A stretch of 64,000 nt of DNA from Limisphaera sp026417315. Lineage in GTDB: Bacteria > Verrucomicrobiota > Verrucomicrobiia > Limisphaerales > Limisphaeraceae. Below, one piece after another: positions 47,116 to 54,599 of the stretch (its first letter is position 1; every line of letters begins with the position of its first letter). The notes under the pieces are model-generated. The model made no database searches, was not told the DNA's origin, and was given only the letters and a program-made list of their open reading frames with translations. The position numbers and the translations under genes are program-made. Where the stretch lies: positions 372,001 to 436,000 of the forward strand of contig NZ_JBMVQY010000001.1 of the NCBI RefSeq assembly GCF_049537125.1, given 5' to 3'.

Positions 47116-49659
47116 GTGCAGTCCTTGGCAGAACAGGGATGGCCGGCTGCGAGCGCGGGTTGGAATGCCATGGTCGTGCCGGACCTGTGGCAACAACAGG
47201 CCGTGGCAGCATTGCGGGCGGGCCACGATGTGGTCGTTCAGGCCCCGACCGGCGCCGGCAAAACACTGATCTTCGAGCTCTGGGCCAACCACGGCCGATG
47301 CCGCGGACAGGCCATCTACACGGTGCCCACGCGCGCCCTGGCCAACGACAAACTCGCCGAATGGCGGGCCCGCGGCTGGAATGTGGGCATCACCACTGGT
47401 GACCTGTCCGACAATCTCACCGCCCCGGTGCTGGTCGCCACCCTGGAAACCCAAAAAGCCCGGCTGCTCCGGGGCGAAGGCCCCGACCTGCTGGTGGTGG
47501 ACGAATACCAAATGCTGGCCGATCCGGACCGCGGACTGAACTACGAGCTGGCCATTGCGATGGCGCCGCCGCATACGCGACTCCTGTTGCTCAGCGGCAG
47601 TGTGGCCAACCCCCATCACGTCGTCCGCTGGCTTGAGCGGCTGGGACGGCGGGCCGTGCTCATCCGCCACGACGAACGGCCCGTCCCGCTCGAGGAGGTC
47701 GATCCCCACCAGCTCAGCTATCACGTTCCGTCGGAAATCTCGGGTTACTGGCCGCGTCTGGTGGCCAAAGCCCTGGCCGAAGATTTGGGACCGATCCTGA
47801 TCTTTGCCCCGCGCCGCCAGGCCGCCGAGGCCCTCGCCGTGGAGCTGGCCCGGCAACTCCCGAATCCCCACCCGCTCACCCTCAGCCCGACGCAAAAGCA
47901 GCTCGTCGGCGAACACCTCGCGCGATTGCTGAAATGCCGGATCGCCTACCATCACAGCGGCCTCAGTTACGCCGCCCGGGCCGGAGTGGTGGAACCCCTG
48001 GCCAAGGCCGGACAACTGCGCGTGGTGGTGGCCACCATGGGTCTGGCCGCCGGCATCAATTTTTCCCTGCGCAGCGTGGCCCTGGCCGCCGACTCCTATC
48101 GGCGTGACCAGGTCGAGACCCCTCTGCGCCCGGACGAAATCCTGCAGATGTTCGGTCGCGCCGGCCGCCGCGGGCTGGACACCACCGGGTTCATCCTGGT
48201 GACCAGCAACCAATTGCGCCTGCGCGACGCCGCCCCGGTCCATCTTCACCGGTGCGGGCTGGTGGACTGGGCGGCATTGCTCAGCGTCATGAGCGCCGCA
48301 GCCGACGCCGGTCGCGATCCCCTTCCCGAGGCAGTCCGCCTGCAGGAGCGCCTGTTCACCACTCAACCCATCACCCTGGGCGTGGAGTTTGCGCTGCGGC
48401 ATCCCGACGCCCCCTGCGGACTCAAAACCGACACCGAGCGAGCCCGGCACGTGCGGCGGCGCATCCGGGAAATGCTCAATAGTGCCGGCGAATGGGAACC
48501 CGTGCCGCCGCCCCGGGAAGTGCCCGTCCGCCAGGTGCAGGTGCCCGCGTTGCCCGGGCTGCCCGCGGGAGTGCCACCCCCGAACGCCACCGCAGCCGCA
48601 ACCATCAACGGCCCCCTTTCCCTCGTCCCCGCACTCACCGTGCCTGCCGCGTTGGAAAAACTCGGCACCGGAACGCTCATCCCCATCGAGGAAACCCCGC
48701 ACGGCCGGATCTACGGTCGCGCGCTGACCGTGGCGGAGCAACTGGCCAACGACCGGGTCGTGCTCCAGAAATGGGTCCGCCGTCTGGTCGGCTGGAATGC
48801 CCGCCAGGTGGCCCGCGCGGTTTGGGAGCAACAGATTCTCCCCCGACTGGAGGGCCGGCTGGCCGAACGGCGGACCCCGCTCCTCCGCATCGCGCAGCAG
48901 GAACATCGACTCCTCGCAATCGTCAGCCTCGCCGAACTGACGCTGCGCGTTCCGGTGGATCGACACGGCGTGCCCCTCTGGCGTCCCCTGGTCCGCGAAG
49001 TGCAACCCTACGACTGTGCCCGCTGCGCCTGGGTCCAAACCTGCAAGAGTCTCTCCCCCGCCACGGCCACCGTCTGGATCTGGCGCCGACTGGGACTGAT
49101 CGATGAGCACGGCCGACCCACCCTGCGCGGGCGTCTGGTCAGCTTCTTTTCTCAAGGCCACGGACTGGCCCTCGCGGCCGCCCTCGAAGACGAGTCCTAT
49201 CCGCTGGAGGAACTGGTGTACGATCTGGCCAACCTGGATGCGGGCTACCGCTTCGCCGGGGAGGACAATCGTTGGGGCGGCCGACTCGCCGCCGTCTGCC
49301 GCGACCGCTACGGTCTCCAAACCATCCCCGGCTACCTCGAGCACGGCGTGCCCCCAAAGTACGGCGCCGGCGCGGCCGAAATCGCCGCCTCGGTCCACCG
49401 CGACCCCCAGAGCAAACACGGCTGGGTCAACGAATCCGTGGGCATCGGTGACATCGACCGCATGATCATCGAATGGCGCAGCCTGCTGCGCCAGATCTCC
49501 CATGCCCCGGCCTTGCCCTGGCCACGATGGGAAGCCCTCCAGGCCCTGGCCCGCAGCATCCTCCAAGAGACCAACTCTCCCACGCTGACCGACCTGCCAC
49601 CGCTGGAGCCGCACCAGACACGGCGTGTGGATCACCGGCTCATCTTGCGCAGGCACTGA
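47116..49659 (+). CDS. Ski2-like DExD/H-box helicase with long C-terminal region
   Basis: The product is 847 aa from GTG 47116; ATG 47170 is the alternative. Superfamily 2 motifs: I QAPTGAGKT (about 42-50), Ia VPTRALANDKL, II DEYQ (about 129-132, a variant of the DExH box), III LSGSVANP, V GLAAGINFSLR and VI QMFGRAGRRGLD (about 344-355). The C-terminal 490 residues have no recognised domain except a cysteine cluster (CARCAWVQTC, near 633-643) that may bind zinc or Fe-S. It resembles cyanobacterial/bacterial Ski2-type helicases implicated in RNA processing; the exact role is not known. A 980-codon antisense frame is spurious. Confidence 0.82.
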   Translation: MQSLAEQGWPAASAGWNAMVVPDLWQQQAVAALRAGHDVVVQAPTGAGKTLIFELWANHGRCRGQAIYTVPTRALANDKLAEWRARGWNVGITTGDLSDNLTAPVLVATLETQKARLLRGEGPDLLVVDEYQMLADPDRGLNYELAIAMAPPHTRLLLLSGSVANPHHVVRWLERLGRRAVLIRHDERPVPLEEVDPHQLSYHVPSEISGYWPRLVAKALAEDLGPILIFAPRRQAAEALAVELARQLPNPHPLTLSPTQKQLVGEHLARLLKCRIAYHHSGLSYAARAGVVEPLAKAGQLRVVVATMGLAAGINFSLRSVALAADSYRRDQVETPLRPDEILQMFGRAGRRGLDTTGFILVTSNQLRLRDAAPVHLHRCGLVDWAALLSVMSAAADAGRDPLPEAVRLQERLFTTQPITLGVEFALRHPDAPCGLKTDTERARHVRRRIREMLNSAGEWEPVPPPREVPVRQVQVPALPGLPAGVPPPNATAAATINGPLSLVPALTVPAALEKLGTGTLIPIEETPHGRIYGRALTVAEQLANDRVVLQKWVRRLVGWNARQVARAVWEQQILPRLEGRLAERRTPLLRIAQQEHRLLAIVSLAELTLRVPVDRHGVPLWRPLVREVQPYDCARCAWVQTCKSLSPATATVWIWRRLGLIDEHGRPTLRGRLVSFFSQGHGLALAAALEDESYPLEELVYDLANLDAGYRFAGEDNRWGGRLAAVCRDRYGLQTIPGYLEHGVPPKYGAGAAEIAASVHRDPQSKHGWVNESVGIGDIDRMIIEWRSLLRQISHAPALPWPRWEALQALARSILQETNSPTLTDLPPLEPHQTRRVDHRLILRRH

Positions 49660-49955
49660 TTCCGGTCGCCGCGGAACCCGCCGACGCTCGCTCCGCACCA
49701 AATCGAACCGCAACCGGTCACCGGGCCACACAGGCCGAGCCGTCCGGAAGCCCCGACGCACGTTGTCACTTCGGAAGGAATCTTTGAGCCGCCCGCCGTG
49801 ACCCGTACCTGCCGCCGCCCTCCCCGGCCTCCTTGAGCATCCGAAACAGCCCAGGGGTCCAGCAAAACACCCGGCCGGCGCGGCACCTTGCGTCCGCAGC
49901 ACCGTGGTGGCCTGCCGACTTTCGCTCGGGTAGAACTGCCGTTACTTTCCCGCCC

Positions 49956-51107
49956 ATGACAATCGAGGAAATCCTCCAAAACGAGGAGCTGCGCCAACAC
50001 GAGTTTCCGGTGACGGCCAAGTGCGTGTTCCTGGCCCACGCGGGGGATTGTCCCCTGCCCCGTCGCGTGTCCGAGGCCCTCGCGCAATATGCCCGCGCCG
50101 CGGCCGAGTATGATCAGGAGCGCATCGTCTATCCGGAAATCCTCAGCGAAACCCGGCACCTGGCCGCACGGTTATTGGGGTGCTCGGCCGACGAGGTGGC
50201 CTTCGTGGGGCCCACCTCCCTCGCCCTGAGCCTGGTGGCCGCCGGTTGGCCCTGGCGCCGACAGGACAACATCGTCGTTTACTTCGACGATTACCCCTCC
50301 AACGTGTACCCGTGGATGGCCCTGGCTGAACGCGGTGTCAAAGTCCGGCTGCTGAACACCCGTTCGCTGGGCGGGATCCGACCGGTGGACGTGCTGGGCC
50401 AGGTGGACGAACAGACGCGGCTGGTGGCCCTGGCCACCTGCCACTTCGTCAGCGGCTACCGCATCGATCACGAAACCATCGGCCGCCAATTGCGGCAGCG
50501 CGGGATTCTGCTTTGCCTGGACGCCATCCAGACGCTGGGCGCGTTTCCCACACCCGCCAGCGCCGCAGATTTCCTGGCCGCGGACGCGCACAAATGGTTG
50601 TTGGGCCCGTGCGGCGCCGGTCTGCTCTATGTCCGGCGGGACTTGCAAGAACGTCTCCGCCCCAACTGGTACGGCTGGAACAACGTGCGCTGCCCGAATT
50701 TCATCGCCCAGGAGGAGATCCAGTTCCGGTCCGGCCCGGCCCGTTACGAGCCGGGCACGTACAATCTCCTGGGTCTGGTCGGCCTGAAAGCCGCCCTGGA
50801 ACTGCTGCTCGAAGTGGGGGTGGAAAACATCGCGCGGGAATTGTTGCGCAAGCGGGCCTGGCTGGTGCCGGCCCTGCAGGCCAGGGGCTATGTGGTGTTG
50901 CACGCAGACGCACCACCGGAACGCGCCAGCGCCATCGTCAGCTTCCACAAACCGGGCGCGGAGATGGCAGACCTTCACCAAAAGCTCTTGGATCGCAAGA
51001 TCGTCACTTCGTTGCGCACGGACCGCTCCGGACAGCGCTACATCCGCGTCTCCCCCCATTTCTACAACACGGACGCCGAACTGCATCGGCTCCTCGAATT
51101 GCTGTGA
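49956..51107 (+). CDS. Class V aminotransferase (cysteine desulfurase/isopenicillin epimerase-like fold)
   Basis: The product is 383 aa from the ATG at 49956. The PLP fold features are VFLAHAGDCPLPRRVSEAL, AARLLGCSADEVAFVGPTSLAL, LCLDAIQTLGAFP (the Asp that binds the pyridine nitrogen) and the Schiff-base lysine in AADAHKWLLGPCGAGLLYV. RYEPGTYNLLGLVGLKAAL follows. The catalytic Cys loop of cysteine desulfurases is not evident, so the reaction may be a lyase or epimerase type. About 300 nt separate it from the helicase, and a rhomboid gene follows 117 nt later. Confidence 0.85.
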   Translation: MTIEEILQNEELRQHEFPVTAKCVFLAHAGDCPLPRRVSEALAQYARAAAEYDQERIVYPEILSETRHLAARLLGCSADEVAFVGPTSLALSLVAAGWPWRRQDNIVVYFDDYPSNVYPWMALAERGVKVRLLNTRSLGGIRPVDVLGQVDEQTRLVALATCHFVSGYRIDHETIGRQLRQRGILLCLDAIQTLGAFPTPASAADFLAADAHKWLLGPCGAGLLYVRRDLQERLRPNWYGWNNVRCPNFIAQEEIQFRSGPARYEPGTYNLLGLVGLKAALELLLEVGVENIARELLRKRAWLVPALQARGYVVLHADAPPERASAIVSFHKPGAEMADLHQKLLDRKIVTSLRTDRSGQRYIRVSPHFYNTDAELHRLLELL

Positions 51108-51224
51108 CCCCGGGGGTCGCCGGAAGGCCTGCGCGCCCGACCCGGCGCGTTTCTGGCGGGCATTGAGCGCCCAAGCAAATCTCTCGAGCCTGACCCGTTG
51201 GTCCAACATCTGCAGCCCTAAGCC

Positions 51225-52109
51225 GTGACGCATACACCTGCCGACCCCGGCACCGAGAGCTGGTCAGAATTGCCGGCCGCTTCCGCGGCGCAGGCCATGG
51301 ACTGGAGCCTGGTGCTGCTCAGCCAGGGCATCGAATGCGTGATCGTCCACGCACCGGAAGGCTGGCGGTTGCGCGTGCCGGCCGCATCGCTGTCCACCGC
51401 ACAAACCGTGCTGGCCAGGTACGAGGCGGAAAACCGGCCCCGACCCTGGCAACGGGAACTTTACGGGACCGGACTGATCTTCGATTGGGCATCCGTGGCA
51501 TGGGCGCTCGTGGCGATCGCCTTTTTCCTGCTGGCCGATCGGTTCCCCTTGCTTCGAGAACGAGGTTTCCTGGACGGCGCCGCGGTATGGGAGGGGCAGT
51601 GGTGGCGCTTGCTCACCGCCATCTGGTTGCACGCCGACGCCGCGCACCTGGCCATGAACCTGAGCTTCGGCATTCCCCTGTTGGCCCTGGCCATGGGAGG
51701 TTACGGCTCGGGTTGCGGATTCCTGGCAGCCCTGCTCGCGGGTATCCTCGGGAACGCCGCCGCACTCGCGGTGGCCGGACCGGCACATCGGAGCCTCGGA
51801 GCCTCCGGGATGGTGTTGGGTGCACTGGGACTGCTCACCGCCCTGGGGGTGTGGTGGTCCCGCCGCGTCCACGTGCGACCCCGCTGGGCGGTTGCGGCAC
51901 TGGCCGCCGGACTGATGTTGTTCGTGTTGCTGGGCGCGGCGCCCGAGAGCGACCTGCTGGCCCACGGCGGCGGCTTCGGTGCCGGACTGCTCCTGGGCGG
52001 TGTCCTGGTGCCCCACCTCACCCGCACACGAAGCGGCGCGCTCAATCTGCTGGCCGGCTGGATCGCCGCCACACTCACCATCCTGGCGTGGTATCTGGCG
52101 CTTCGCTGA
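51225..52109 (+). CDS. Rhomboid-family intramembrane serine protease
   Basis: The product is 294 aa from GTG 51225. An N-terminal cytoplasmic domain of about 85 residues (SLVLLSQGIECVIV, WRLRVPAASLSTAQTVLARY) resembles domains found before rhomboids in this phylum. Six or more transmembrane helices follow. WWRLLTAIWLHADAAHLAMNL holds the family His/Asn, HRSLGASGMVLGALG holds the catalytic Ser in GASG, and AHGGGFGAGLLLG holds the catalytic His. It cleaves transmembrane substrates; its target is unknown. Confidence 0.92.
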   Translation: MTHTPADPGTESWSELPAASAAQAMDWSLVLLSQGIECVIVHAPEGWRLRVPAASLSTAQTVLARYEAENRPRPWQRELYGTGLIFDWASVAWALVAIAFFLLADRFPLLRERGFLDGAAVWEGQWWRLLTAIWLHADAAHLAMNLSFGIPLLALAMGGYGSGCGFLAALLAGILGNAAALAVAGPAHRSLGASGMVLGALGLLTALGVWWSRRVHVRPRWAVAALAAGLMLFVLLGAAPESDLLAHGGGFGAGLLLGGVLVPHLTRTRSGALNLLAGWIAATLTILAWYLALR

Positions 52110-52230
52110 CTCGCGTCTCGCCGGAGTCAGCGTCGCCTTTGGAGCCCCGGGGGTGGATGCCCCGTGGCACCGCACCCCCGCACCGCGGTCCCTGCCACTC
52201 GGGCCCTGCCTCCGGCGGCGGTCGAGGCGC

Positions 52231-52935
52231 CTACTTGTTGAAGCGGAAGTGCATGACGTCGTAGTCCTGCACCACGTAATCCCGGCCTTCCAACCGCTGT
52301 TTCCCGGCGCGCTTGGCCCCGGTCTCGCCGCCGTACGCAATCAGGTCGTCGTAGCTGATCACCTCGGCCCGGATGAAGCCCCGCTGGATGTCGGAATGGA
52401 TGACCCCTGCCGCTTCCCAAGCCGTGGCCCCTTTACGGATCATCCAGGCGCGATTCTCTTTGCCGCCCACGGTCAAAAAGCTGATGTAACCGGCGGCCGC
52501 GTAGGCCCGCAAGACCAGCAGCTCGGGTCGTTCCAATTCCTCGGGGGTCGCCACCACCAAGGGCCGCGCCGTCAAAAGTCCCGCATGCACGGCCATGGCC
52601 TGGCGTTCGTCCGGGGACAAAGCCGCCTCGGCCGCCGACCGATCCTGTTCCAAGGCGGCCTTCAGCTTCAGCAGGGCGCTGCGCTCCACTTCGGAAGGCG
52701 TTCGGCCCAGCCGCGTCTCGACGAACTCCAGGTCCTGCAGCAATAGATCGGGGCGGCGCTCCGGCGCCACCACGAACACGTCGGCCGTCGACAACGCGTC
52801 CTCTCCCACCACATCCACCTGGACGTAGGTCTTCTTCTTGGCTTCGACCAGTCGGTCGGCCGCGTCCAGACGCGGGTCCTTCACGTTGTGCCGTCCGACG
52901 ACCAGTTGCGGGATGCCCAGTGCACAAATCTTCAT
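52231..52935 (-). CDS. YchF-like protein with degenerate GTPase domain and intact DUF933/TGS domain
   Basis: The product is 234 aa, against about 363 in the translation-associated ATPase/GTPase YchF. The C-terminal DUF933 domain is well conserved (YISFLTVGGKENRAWMIRKG, GVIHSDIQRGFIRAEVISYD, EGRDYVVQDYDVMHFRF). The N-terminus starts KICALGIPQLVVGRH where YchF has its GKST P-loop. The DPRLD that follows is retained, but the DxxG region and the NKxD-like specificity motif are lost. It should not hydrolyse nucleotide by the usual mechanism. It lies 58 nt from the first CRISPR repeat and is transcribed away from it. A function in ribosome binding is inference. Confidence 0.85.
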   Translation of the reverse strand: MKICALGIPQLVVGRHNVKDPRLDAADRLVEAKKKTYVQVDVVGEDALSTADVFVVAPERRPDLLLQDLEFVETRLGRTPSEVERSALLKLKAALEQDRSAAEAALSPDERQAMAVHAGLLTARPLVVATPEELERPELLVLRAYAAAGYISFLTVGGKENRAWMIRKGATAWEAAGVIHSDIQRGFIRAEVISYDDLIAYGGETGAKRAGKQRLEGRDYVVQDYDVMHFRFNK

Positions 52936-52992
52936 ACGAGGGGGCGCATTACGCGGCAACCGGAGCATTCAAGTCAAGGCCGACCTTGCCAT

Positions 52993-53291
52993 GCTTTGAT
53001 CGGTAAGGTCTGGCGGCTTTGGTGCACTGGAGCTTGCGGGAGCAACCGCCCCTCTTGTGCTGTGATTGGCAGGGACTGGCCGCTCTGATACACTCATCAC
53101 GGCCCGCCTCCGACGCCGGCACTCGCTGTGATTGGCAGGGACTGGCCGCTCTGATACACTTCGATGTCGAAGATGTTTTCCTGGCTCTCGCTGTGATTGG
53201 CAGGGACTGGCCGCTCTGATACACTGCCGCGACCAACACGCTGCGTGCATGCTCGGCTGTGATTGGCAGGGACTGGCCGCTCTGATACACT
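52993..53291 (+). CRISPR. Type II-C CRISPR array, five 36-nt repeats and four spacers
   Basis: Repeats start at 52993 (degenerate), 53059, 53125, 53190 and 53256; the last four are identical. Spacers are 30, 30, 29 and 30 nt (53029-53058, 53095-53124, 53161-53189, 53226-53255). The repeat begins GCTGTGATTGGC and ends GATACACT. Its reverse complement matches the tracrRNA anti-repeat at 57736-57772, with 18 nt pairing at one end and 7 nt at the other. Since the anti-repeat must precede the tracrRNA hairpins, crRNAs are read from the + strand, convergent with cas2. Spacers show no evident match within this window. Confidence 0.97.
53066..53094 (+). promoter_or_regulatory. Promoter embedded in each CRISPR repeat (first intact copy shown)
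   Basis: TTGGCA (53066-53071), exactly 17 nt, then TACACT (53089-53094) preceded by TG for an extended -10. The same elements recur at 53132/53155, 53197/53220 and 53263/53286. A start about 7 nt past TACACT would fall inside each spacer and give guides of about 23-24 nt, as known for Neisseria type II-C systems. In the degenerate first repeat the boxes are TCGGTA and TGCACT. Confidence 0.75.
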
Positions 53292-53295
53292 AGTG

Positions 53296-53336
53296 GGCCC
53301 GTAACCTCTTGGGGTTACGGGCCTTACGCCTGTTTT
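53296..53336 (+). terminator. Intrinsic terminator at the end of the CRISPR array
   Basis: A perfect 11-bp stem (GGCCCGTAACC with GGTTACGGGCC, 53296-53306 and 53313-53323), 6-nt loop, followed by TTACGCCTGTTTT. It ends array transcription 5 nt before the cas2 stop codon. On the minus strand it may also end the cas operon, though the T-tract there is poor. Confidence 0.75.
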
Positions 53337-53340
53337 ACTT

Positions 53341-53673
53341 TCAAAAAAGCTCCAGCTGGACCGGCTTTTCCTCTGCCGGCACACGCTTTTTTCCCCAGTA
53401 CACCTCCATCCCCCCAAACTGCCGCTCCGTGACCCGCAACAACCGAACTTCCCCATCCGGCGGTACCGCCTCCTGAACCTTGCGGGCATGTATGCGACAG
53501 AAATCCTCGTTTGGACAATAGCGCGCGTACACCGAGTACTGCAGCATCATGAAACCGTCCTGGACCAACGCCTTCCGAAAGCGGGCGTACTGCCGCCGCC
53601 GGTCGGGCGTGTCGACCGGCAAATCGAAAAACGCCATCAGCCACATGCCCTTGTAGGCGGAAAAACTCATCAT
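53341..53673 (-). CDS. cas2: CRISPR-associated endoribonuclease-fold protein Cas2
   Basis: The product is 110 aa from ATG 53673 (109 from 53670). It has WLMAFFDLPVDTPDRRRQYA, whose Asp is the conserved Cas2 residue, then FRKALVQDGFMMLQYSVYAR and the C-terminal strand VPAEEKPVQLELF. Its start overlaps the cas1 stop. Cas2 forms the Cas1-Cas2 integrase with Cas1 for spacer acquisition. The length matches type II-C Cas2. Confidence 0.95.
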   Translation of the reverse strand: MMSFSAYKGMWLMAFFDLPVDTPDRRRQYARFRKALVQDGFMMLQYSVYARYCPNEDFCRIHARKVQEAVPPDGEVRLLRVTERQFGGMEVYWGKKRVPAEEKPVQLELF

Positions 53674-54599
53674 TCCGATCGCCACACCCCATCCCACGAG
53701 GTGGGCAGCGGCCAATCCTTATTGGCCCGACCCTCAAAGACGTCCACTAGGCGCGCCGCCAAACAATGCAGAATCGTGGCAAGCTTGCGCCAGGCCCCCT
53801 CATAAAAATATCGCCCCACCATGGGCTCCAAAAGGCGCCGCTTGATCTCCTGGTCCAGGCCGACCTCACGCCCCGTCCCTCGTAGAATTCGCGCGACCTG
53901 CTCATCGACGATCGGCCGAAAAGGCTCCATCAGATCATCCGCAAGAGCGAAGGCGTTTTCCCTGTGCCGATGATGCAACCCCAACGCGGGAGTCAAGCCG
54001 GCCGCCACCAGTGCCCGCGCCACCATACCCCGCAAAACCGCATACCCGTAATTGAGCAGGTTGTTGGGCGCCTCGGCCGAATCCGGGTCCCGCCGAAACT
54101 CGGGTAGGGCAAACACGCGGGGCCAATACCGACGCGCAGCCTCCGCTTCCACGTTCTCCGGATCCCCGGACCGCACCTTCTCCACCAGGGTCTCCAACCC
54201 GCCGTCCTCGCCATGCAAGCGTCGCAACACACCCGCCTGCGCCCGAATCTTGGCCCGCACCAACGCCTTCCACGCCCGTTTCTGGCACGGTCGCCCGGCG
54301 GCGATTTGCAAGCGCAGCCGCTGCGGGAACAGCGTGTGCCCACGCAAGGGCAGAGTTGTGGCCACAGGGAGCCCGCGCCGGTCACACGCGATCAGGACGC
54401 CGCCATGCGCCGCCAGAGCAGTAAGGACGGGTGCACTCAATCGCACCCATTCCGTACTCAAGACGACCACTGCGATTTCCTCCACTGGCGCACTCCAACA
54501 ACGGTTCTCCGGCCCTTCCAACACCAGCAGGCGATTCTCCAGTCGCAACCGGGCCGGTCCTTCGGAAACATCCATGATCCTTTCAATCTCGGCTGACAT
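53670..54599 (-). CDS. cas1: CRISPR-associated integrase Cas1 (type II)
   Basis: The product is 309 aa from the ATG at 54599, which overlaps the cas9 3' end by 17 nt. Family features are RIMDVSEGPARLRLENRLLV at the start and VVLSTEWVRLSAPVLTALAAHGGVLIACD. The catalytic region follows with PNNLLNYGYAVLRGMVARALV, LGLHHRHRENAFALADDLMEPFRP and VD. The His and acidic residues expected for the metal site are present. It integrates new spacers with Cas2. No csn2 or cas4 accompanies it, as expected for subtype II-C. Confidence 0.96.
   Translation of the reverse strand: MSAEIERIMDVSEGPARLRLENRLLVLEGPENRCWSAPVEEIAVVVLSTEWVRLSAPVLTALAAHGGVLIACDRRGLPVATTLPLRGHTLFPQRLRLQIAAGRPCQKRAWKALVRAKIRAQAGVLRRLHGEDGGLETLVEKVRSGDPENVEAEAARRYWPRVFALPEFRRDPDSAEAPNNLLNYGYAVLRGMVARALVAAGLTPALGLHHRHRENAFALADDLMEPFRPIVDEQVARILRGTGREVGLDQEIKRRLLEPMVGRYFYEGAWRKLATILHCLAARLVDVFEGRANKDWPLPTSWDGVWRSE

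Noticed and set aside
46960..49902. 980-codon open frame on the minus strand
   Set aside because: It is longer than the helicase opposite, but helicase motifs I-VI are only in the + frame. GC-rich codons commonly leave antisense frames open.
52993..53290. Small open frames across the CRISPR array with recurring peptide SERPVPANHS
   Set aside because: These are translations of the repeat unit, not a repetitive protein.
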